From Diadema setosum (Eukaryota > Echinodermata > Echinoidea > Diadematoida > Diadematidae), in assembly GCA_033980235.1 (NCBI GenBank), contig CM067075.1:34730385-34794384 (forward strand): a DNA stretch of 64,000 nucleotides, in the 5' to 3' direction. A program made the translations under genes and the position numbers. Under the pieces are notes generated by a model that ran no database searches, was not told the DNA's origin, and saw nothing but the letters and a program-made list of their open reading frames with translations. This document shows positions 58,238-64,000 of this stretch, in pieces; position 1 is the first letter of the stretch; each line of letters opens with the position of its first letter.

Positions 58238-59508
58238 TGATGTAACCCCGGCGCGGGGCGCTGTAACCAGTAACGTGTTGGGGTCACTGCTGCATGCGGT
58301 TACCGCTGATGTTGCTCTGCCACGGCCACGACCTGATCCCGATCTCGCGCTCGCCAACTGGCAATGGCGGAGATTAAGCTGTGCTGAATCTTTTGCATAA
58401 CGCCATGGCGGGATCATTCCTACTCCCACTTTCAGAACAGTGGAAGCCATGGCCCATGCGTGAAGTCTTGAGCTAGATCGACATCGAAATCGCGAAAGCT
58501 ACCGCGCTCAAACCCCACCACTCGATCGAGCATCCCACTGCGGCGGCCAGCGGCGCACTGCGCCGCGCCGATGACGGCTAGCTGGCTGTAGTGTGCTATG
58601 CATGGTACACGTGCAGTGTATGCATGCGTACGTGTTGCGCTGCATGTAGACAAGTCGCATGGGCCAGCTTGGTACACAGCGAACATTGCGCACTCGTTTT
58701 GTCGAACGTATTTTGTCATGAAACGTATTTCAGCTCATGAAATGTATTTTCATGGAATGGTTTTTCGTTCATCGAATGATTTTTTTTTTTTCGAAAGTAT
58801 GGAAAGCCATGTATGTAAAACACTTTTTGTCAAATATATTTTGGGTCTAATATATTTTTGTTGAAATGAATATATTTTGTCGAATATATTTTCGTCAAAT
58901 ATATTTTTTGGTCAAATATATTTTGGGTCAAACATATTTTGTGTCAAATATATTTTTGGTGTAATATATATTTTGTCGAATATATTTTTGGTCAAATATA
59001 TTTTTGGTCAAATATAATTTTGGTCAAATATATTTTGGTGAAATATATATATATATATTTTTGTCAAATATATATTTTGGTCAAACCTATATATTTTTTT
59101 GTCAAATATATATTTTGTTTGAATATATTTTTGTCAAATACATATTTTATTGAATATATCTTTTATCAAATATATATTTGGTCAAATATATTTTTGTTGA
59201 ATGAAATTTTACTTGATGAAATGGTTTTTTAGTTGGTGTCGAACATAAATATTTGATTCCCCTCTGGCGTGCCATAGAAGGCAGTGCTCTTCTTTGTATA
59301 GCGGTTTAGTTTCGATTCAGAAGTATAGGGATATAAAAACGAGACCAAATTGGTTAAAAATTCATTTATTATGACTAAGCTACACATTTGGAAATGCTAT
59401 CATATCTTGATAAGCATATCTATGTCCGACAAACAAATGACACCAAAAAGGTTTTGCCACCTCAGGTGGTACCAATAACCCATTTTTCGGGTCTTGGCCC
59501 ATGGACTA
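58238..59508. repeat. Right terminal inverted repeat of the giant element
   Basis: Inverse of the left TIR (see 42,139-43,902), without the nested 586-bp element. It includes the AT-rich array at 58,830-59,200. Confidence 0.85.
58830..59200. repeat. AT-rich subterminal minisatellite (right TIR)
   Basis: About 20 irregular copies of TGGTCAAATATATTTT, the complement of the left array. Confidence 0.85.
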
Positions 59509-59511
59509 ACT

Positions 59512-60836
59512 GGGTGCCTCGGAAAATCGAAATGCATAAGTGACTTGATGTACCATTCAACCACCCATGAGAGAAAGTTGACGAGGAACATTCATTTTTG
59601 GTTATTTTACAGCTGAAAATCCTTTCTTCAAAACCTTTACCAACAGTTCAAGGAATGCGAGCAAAACGTTTGTATTTTGGGAAGTTATGAGATGCAGCAC
59701 GATCATGTTTTCACAAATGGAATCAACGATGAGGGAATGTTGATCAAAAAACAAGGGAATCAAAGTGCGTAACTACGAGTTATTGTTGGACTAGTCCCAG
59801 AAATGTACAAGGAGGATGCTCTTTTTATGACGAACAAGGAAACTATAACCTTTACGAAACGAATTGTATTGTCGGCCTTATGTGAGACAATTGATCCAAC
59901 TGGATCTTTTTGTGATGATGACTAATAATGATATATAATGATGATGACGAAGATGAAAATGATAATGAAGACGACAATAACAATAATGTTTTACTCAAAT
60001 ATACACACGTATTCAACCTTTCACTTGATCACATAATTAAACATATTACTGACAAATAGCCACATTGGTACCTTTCTTCTTTTCCGCAGATTGAAAGACA
60101 TAAATGAAAGCAACGCAAAGACATCATCACTCCACCTAATCTCTCATAACTGAAACTTTGTGCTTAAATAATTATAATCACACATGCAGAAGGGACCCCC
60201 CTAACACAAACACACATGTACAGAGGTACGTTATATAATCATTTACAAATTTCCAACCTTTCAGTATACCATTGTCTATTCAAAAGTAACTTCCTTCATA
60301 AGGCTTATACGAGTACTTCACATAAGCCTATATATAATTCCCTGTGGTATTTTTCGATTAGCCTAACGGAGTTTTATAAAATTGTTTGAATACTTATACA
60401 GAACATCGCAAATATCTGCTCGTTACATTGATGATCATCGTAGTGTCGCATTATTTTACTGTTCAAAATGTGATTGAATTTCATTTAATACGTACTTGCA
60501 AAGTTATGTAACAAATTTTGACTGGGGTTGATGTGTTTAATAAAGACAAGTAATGAAACTAATTGAATTGAATAAATTATCAATTATGTGTTGATGACAA
60601 CGGACAATGTGCAGTCACACTTTGCAATTGGGAGTAACCATAATGTTGCAGAAATAGATATACATGTAAACATCTGTGTTGTCAGCGTAGAGTGGTAACC
60701 TGGGTAAAACATTCGGAACGGAGAACCTTATTTCATTTTCAAAGTAATAATCTGGGTGCCAGAAGCAGAACCTTGTTTTACTGTCCGCTCTCTGTGTTTT
60801 TGATGGTTTTATCCTATTACGAGGGTGCTGAATCCT
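59512..60836. other. Distal 3' flank of GPCR copy 5
   Basis: Continues the flank cut at 42,135: 'gaaatgcataagtgact' and 'ttttggtta...agctgaaaat' match 18,175-18,300 and 24,470-24,600. From about 60,280 it matches the block at 36,880-37,470. No gene. Confidence 0.75.
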
Positions 60837-61018
60837 GGTCTAGGGAAATTACCCCCTGAGCAATTAGCCCGGACCCATCCCCTGACCCTAACCCTAATTA
60901 TAATCCTGAATCTAATCCTAACCCTAAACCAAACTCTATGCCCTAAGCCTAACCCTAATCCTTACTCTAAACTTATCACTAACCAGTATTTAGCCGGGGG
61001 TAATTGCCCTCGGGAGGT
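60837..61018. mobile_element. Telomere-like MITE, copy B
   Basis: Inverse of 55,550-55,747, with CCCTAACCCTAA-like core words. The outer half of its right end is missing where the LINE tail begins, so the LINE inserted at or truncated it. Confidence 0.7.
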
Positions 61019-61050
61019 AATGGTGTAATGGTAATGGTAATGGTTTATTA

Positions 61051-62009
61051 AAAAAGAATTCATTTGCAACCATGAACATGGCTGAATTGCAGAATTTTGT
61101 ACAGTGTAATATTTCATTTTATGGTAACATACATAATCATACAATCAGTCTACGATTAAAAGATAAAACTACACAATTATATACATACATATAGAAAGCC
61201 ACCTGATAACCAAAATAGCAGAATTAATCAAATACACTTATACACACACATTGAGAAATCTGCTAGGAAAATTATACATAATCTTCATATCACCATCATA
61301 CATACACAAACGTATAGACTAAAATATATCAAAAATACACAAATCATTACACTTCTCCGACAACTTTTATATTTTGTTTATACATGTGCTGAAAAATAAT
61401 CTAAGGGGACAGTGATAACAAGAGATATCAAACACTTTTGTATGGAGACGGAGAGAGAGAAACACAGAAGGGGTACTTGTAAAAAGGAGATAGCAAGAAA
61501 AATAGAAAGAGACAGAAGAGAATACTAGGGAAGAGATATGCAAAAAGATATAAAATATCAAATATATTTGTTTTCATCTTATATTTCTATCAAAATCATC
61601 ATTTCAATCCATATAATCTCTTAACTTTGCTATCTTTTCAACAAAACTGTACATCATTATTGATCAAAGTTAGATAAAAACCAAAATACCTTATCCATAT
61701 AAATCGTATAATAGATATAAAATATCAATCTTATGAATGTAGATGTGAAATACACACAAAATATATGGATCAGAAAAAAAAAACATTCCAAAAACTCACA
61801 GAAAATATTACGATATCATAACATTCAGGAATGATTATTGCACAACAGAAATATTGTAGAAATGTGGCTTATTAAATTTCAATCACATGATTATCATTAT
61901 GACCACTGATGGACGGGGAGGGCGCCCCATGAAACCGTATCAAACGGACATTGTCATATTGCTTGGTATACTCTTTTGATGTAGAGGGATGAATATTGCA
62001 GAAAGATCT
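61051..62009. other. LINE 3' untranslated region
   Basis: AT-rich, no ORF of interest. Placed in the LINE because it lies between its ORF and its 3' tail with no sign of another boundary. Confidence 0.5.
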
Positions 62010-62597
62010 CTAAAGACAACCAATAAACTCTGTACACCCCTGAGAACCATTATTTAGATGGCGATTTTTAAAACGTTGCGCTATTTCGCGTAAAAGTAAT
62101 TTGAAGAGAGGGAGAGAGAGAGCGAGAAAGAGAGAGATAGGAAGAAAGAAGCGAGGGCAAGAGAGAGGGAGAGAGATAGGAGAGAGCGAGATAGGTATAA
62201 AAGCCCATTGCCATAATGCCTCATAGATAGTGTATCCGAACAATAAAATATAAATTATGTAACATACAAACAATCTGCAACTTAGTTTGCACAAAATGCC
62301 ATACAAATGATATATCATTACCAACCTAATTAAAAAGAATTCAACAAATCAATGGGATACGGTACTGATCTGTTGTGGAATCACTGGGTTTTGCATCTTA
62401 ATTGTTCTCTGACATTTGATTTGCGTAAATCTCTAATGTTCTTACATAGGGGTATGAGGCAGGGAATCTTATCATTTGAAAACAAGTTCTCAAATCTCAA
62501 ATGATAACCAATGTACTCTGAACACCAATGAGGACTATATTTGTATGGTAATTACAAAACTTTGCACTATGTCACAAAAAAGTAGTTTGAATAGGGA

Positions 62598-62637
<40 letters not shown>

Positions 62638-62965
62638 GAAGAGAGAGGCGAGAACGTGAGAGAGAGGAGAGAGCGAGATAGGTATAAAGGTCCAAAGAGA
62701 TAATGCCTCGTGGATAGTGCAACCGAACAATAAAATATGAATTATGTAACATACAACCAATGTGCAAATTAGTTTTACAATATATAATCATCAGCCTGAT
62801 TAACATGAATTCAACAAATCGATGAAATACGGTACTGAACTGTTACGGAATCTCTTTGTTTTGCATCTTAATTGCTCTCTGACATTTGATTTGCGTAGAT
62901 TTCTAATGTTCTTACAAGGGGGTATGAGGTAGGAGACCTTATCATTTGAGACCATTTTCTCAGCA
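62010..62965. repeat. Tandem duplication of the LINE 3' end
   Basis: Two units of about 470-490 bp. Anchors are 'gaattcaacaaatc' at 62,338 and 62,808, 'agagagcgagataggtataaa', and 'cttaattg.tctctgacatttg'. The second unit includes the true C-terminal codons of the reverse transcriptase ORF. The first carries a decayed copy of them. Each has a GA-rich run (62,106-62,200 and 62,601-62,675). Confidence 0.85.
62601..62635. repeat. (GA)n microsatellite
   Basis: About 16 GA dinucleotides within the LINE 3' untranslated region. Confidence 0.95.
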
Positions 62966-64000
62966 AAAGTCAGACATAATTGTTTCCTTCTGTCAGCCAA
63001 GGATGACAAGTTCAGGAGAGTCAGAGCTGTCTCGTATGATGAATAATTCGTGCCTAACATTATTTTCAAACTTCTTTTCTGCACCCTTTCTAAACAGTAT
63101 ACTTGTTCTTTAGTTAAGCCACCATTCCAAACAGGGCAGGCATACTCCACAAGGGGTCTAATGAAGCCAATGTATATGGTGCAGAGATCCTCAATTAACA
63201 ATCCGTATCCTTTCAAAATCCTAATGAGATATATCCGTGCGTTAGCTCGCTTAATCATAAAATCAACATGATCATTCCACTTTAGATCATGACGAATGTG
63301 GACTCCCAGCAATTTCACAGAAGTGGATTGTATGAGGGGTTCTTGGTCAATTTGCAGTGGCCATGGGTTTGGGGGATTTTTCATGAAACAGACTTGCATA
63401 CTCTCACATTTAGCGGGGTTAATAGACATTCCATTGGACGTAGACCATTCGGCTAAACGCTTGAGAGCCGCTTCCAATAAAAGTGGTTGCTCTCCGGCGA
63501 ATCTTGAGTCAACAATGGAAAGGTCATCGACATACTTCCAATATGCTATATCACTATCACGTAGCGCATCGTTGATGACGATCAAAAACACAATTGGTCC
63601 AAGTTTGGTCCCCTGAGGTACTCCGGCCTTTAGAGTCGCCCACTTGGATGTGGCACCACGGTAGCGCACGCATTGGCTCCTGTCAGTAAGAAAATGTGCT
63701 ATCCAGCGAATCAGCGTAGGTTTCACTCCCAGAGAGATCATCTTTTGGACGGCAACAGTGTGGTTGATTCGATCGAAAGCCTTGTGGAAATCGGTCATGA
63801 CAAGTGTAGATACAGCTTTACTGGTCTCTGCGTGCTGATAAAGGTGATGCAATAAGTCAACTAGGTAATGCGTGGTGGATAATCCTTTCACATTACCAAA
63901 CTGTTTGTTGTCAAGCTGCGATCCAATGGACTTCATCAGCCACTTCGAGACGAAACCCTCAAAGACCTTGGCGAAAGTATCAGTCAGAGAGATTGGACGG
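62800..64000 (-). CDS. LINE reverse transcriptase, C-terminal part (partial)
   Basis: The open frame continues past the internal Met at 63,936 to the window edge, where RPISLT (a conserved pre-finger motif) is still in frame. It follows the order of non-LTR reverse transcriptases: GNVKGLSTTHYLVDLL, palm motif A in DFHKAFDRINH, AGVPQGTKLGP, and the catalytic box YVDD. Then come INPAKCESM and the thumb and C-terminal segment with YACPVWNGGLTKEQ and LERVQKRSLKIMLG, which is typical of CR1/L2/jockey-type elements. About 400 residues are visible without a stop, so the copy is young or selected. The protein copies the element's RNA at a nicked chromosomal target. The endonuclease and any ORF1 would lie upstream, outside the window. 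The exact clade is not resolved. Confidence 0.9.
   Translation of the reverse strand, partial: RPISLTDTFAKVFEGFVSKWLMKSIGSQLDNKQFGNVKGLSTTHYLVDLLHHLYQHAETSKAVSTLVMTDFHKAFDRINHTVAVQKMISLGVKPTLIRWIAHFLTDRSQCVRYRGATSKWATLKAGVPQGTKLGPIVFLIVINDALRDSDIAYWKYVDDLSIVDSRFAGEQPLLLEAALKRLAEWSTSNGMSINPAKCESMQVCFMKNPPNPWPLQIDQEPLIQSTSVKLLGVHIRHDLKWNDHVDFMIKRANARIYLIRILKGYGLLIEDLCTIYIGFIRPLVEYACPVWNGGLTKEQVYCLERVQKRSLKIMLGTNYSSYETALTLLNLSSLADRRKQLCLTFAEKMVSNDKVSYLIPPCKNIRNLRKSNVREQLRCKTKRFRNSSVPYFIDLLNSC

Larger units (their letters stand above)
42139..59508. mobile_element. 17.4-kb insertion with about 1.2-kb terminal inverted repeats
   Basis: Both ends begin TAGTCCATGGGCC. The inverse copies can be followed for about 1.2 kb: left 42,139-43,902 with a 586-bp nested element, right 58,238-59,508. 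The receptor 3' flank is interrupted exactly here. The TIRs carry an AT-rich 16-19 bp minisatellite and a GC-rich inner part. No polymerase-B, integrase, capsid-like or DDE protein is visible. The interior is host-like: decayed SPCA exons, Helitron-like elements and simple repeats. It fits a giant non-autonomous or composite foldback transposon that captured host DNA. Confidence 0.75.
61019..64000 (-). mobile_element. Non-LTR retrotransposon (LINE), 3' part
   Basis: A minus-strand element that enters from the window edge. It contains the reverse transcriptase ORF (62,800-64,000), a long 3' untranslated region and, at 61,019-61,050, a terminal short tandem repeat that reads ACCATT on the element's strand after AATAAACC. 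Such tails are typical of CR1/L2-type LINEs. The 5' part lies outside the window. Confidence 0.8.

Noticed and set aside
42139..59508. Polinton/Maverick
   Set aside because: Size and TIR length fit, but no polymerase B, integrase, ATPase, protease or capsid-like protein is visible. The duplication looks like 3 bp, not 6.
60880..60960. True telomere or chromosome end
   Set aside because: The repeats are degenerate, short and bounded by MITE ends. An inverse copy lies 5 kb away, and a LINE follows.
1..64000. tRNA, rRNA or snRNA genes
   Set aside because: None of their conserved boxes or cloverleaf patterns was noticed on either strand. A covariance-model scan would be needed to exclude them.

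Overview
The window is animal genomic DNA. Coding is sparse, genes have introns and TATA/Inr promoters, and the sequence is rich in microsatellites, foldback elements, Helitron-like elements and a non-LTR retrotransposon. The main genes are a tandem family of short-tailed rhodopsin-class GPCRs. Together with the repeat types, this suggests a marine invertebrate deuterostome, most likely an echinoderm such as a sea urchin, where large lineage-specific GPCR expansions are known. The species assignment is inference.

Positions 1-42,135 and 59,512-60,836 are built from a repeated gene unit. Each unit has a compact promoter (TATA or TACA box with an initiator-like match about 27 bp downstream), a short non-coding first exon ending in GTAAGT, an intron of about 0.55-0.7 kb and a single coding exon for a receptor of about 390-400 residues. 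Coding exons lie at 2044 (truncated pseudogene), 6768, 16734, 22994 and 40694, all on the plus strand. Spacers are homologous to one another but differ by lineage-specific insertions. These include two copies of a 2.3-2.9 kb element with terminal arrays of the 14-mer CACGGATTGTCGCC, a 4.15 kb GGTGATCC-ended element, a Helitron-like element with a nested MITE, a Harbinger-transposase remnant and several small foldback elements.

Positions 42,139-59,508 look like one 17.4 kb insertion in the 3' flank of the fifth receptor gene. It has terminal inverted repeats of about 1.2 kb, a putative 3-bp target duplication (ACT) and AT-rich subterminal minisatellites. The interior is not recognisably transposon coding sequence. 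It holds host-like DNA that includes three decayed, intron-separated exons of a secretory-pathway Ca2+/Mn2+ ATPase (SPCA/ATP2C1), two Helitron-like elements full of GGTCAAAGGTCA motifs, and a telomere-like MITE. The interrupted receptor flank resumes exactly at 59,512. This element is the most unusual object in the window.

Positions 60,837-64,000 hold a second, inverted copy of the telomere-like MITE abutting the 3' tail of a minus-strand non-LTR retrotransposon. Its reverse transcriptase ORF runs off the window edge, and its 3' end is tandemly duplicated.

All assignments come from reading the sequence and from remembered family motifs. No database search was run.
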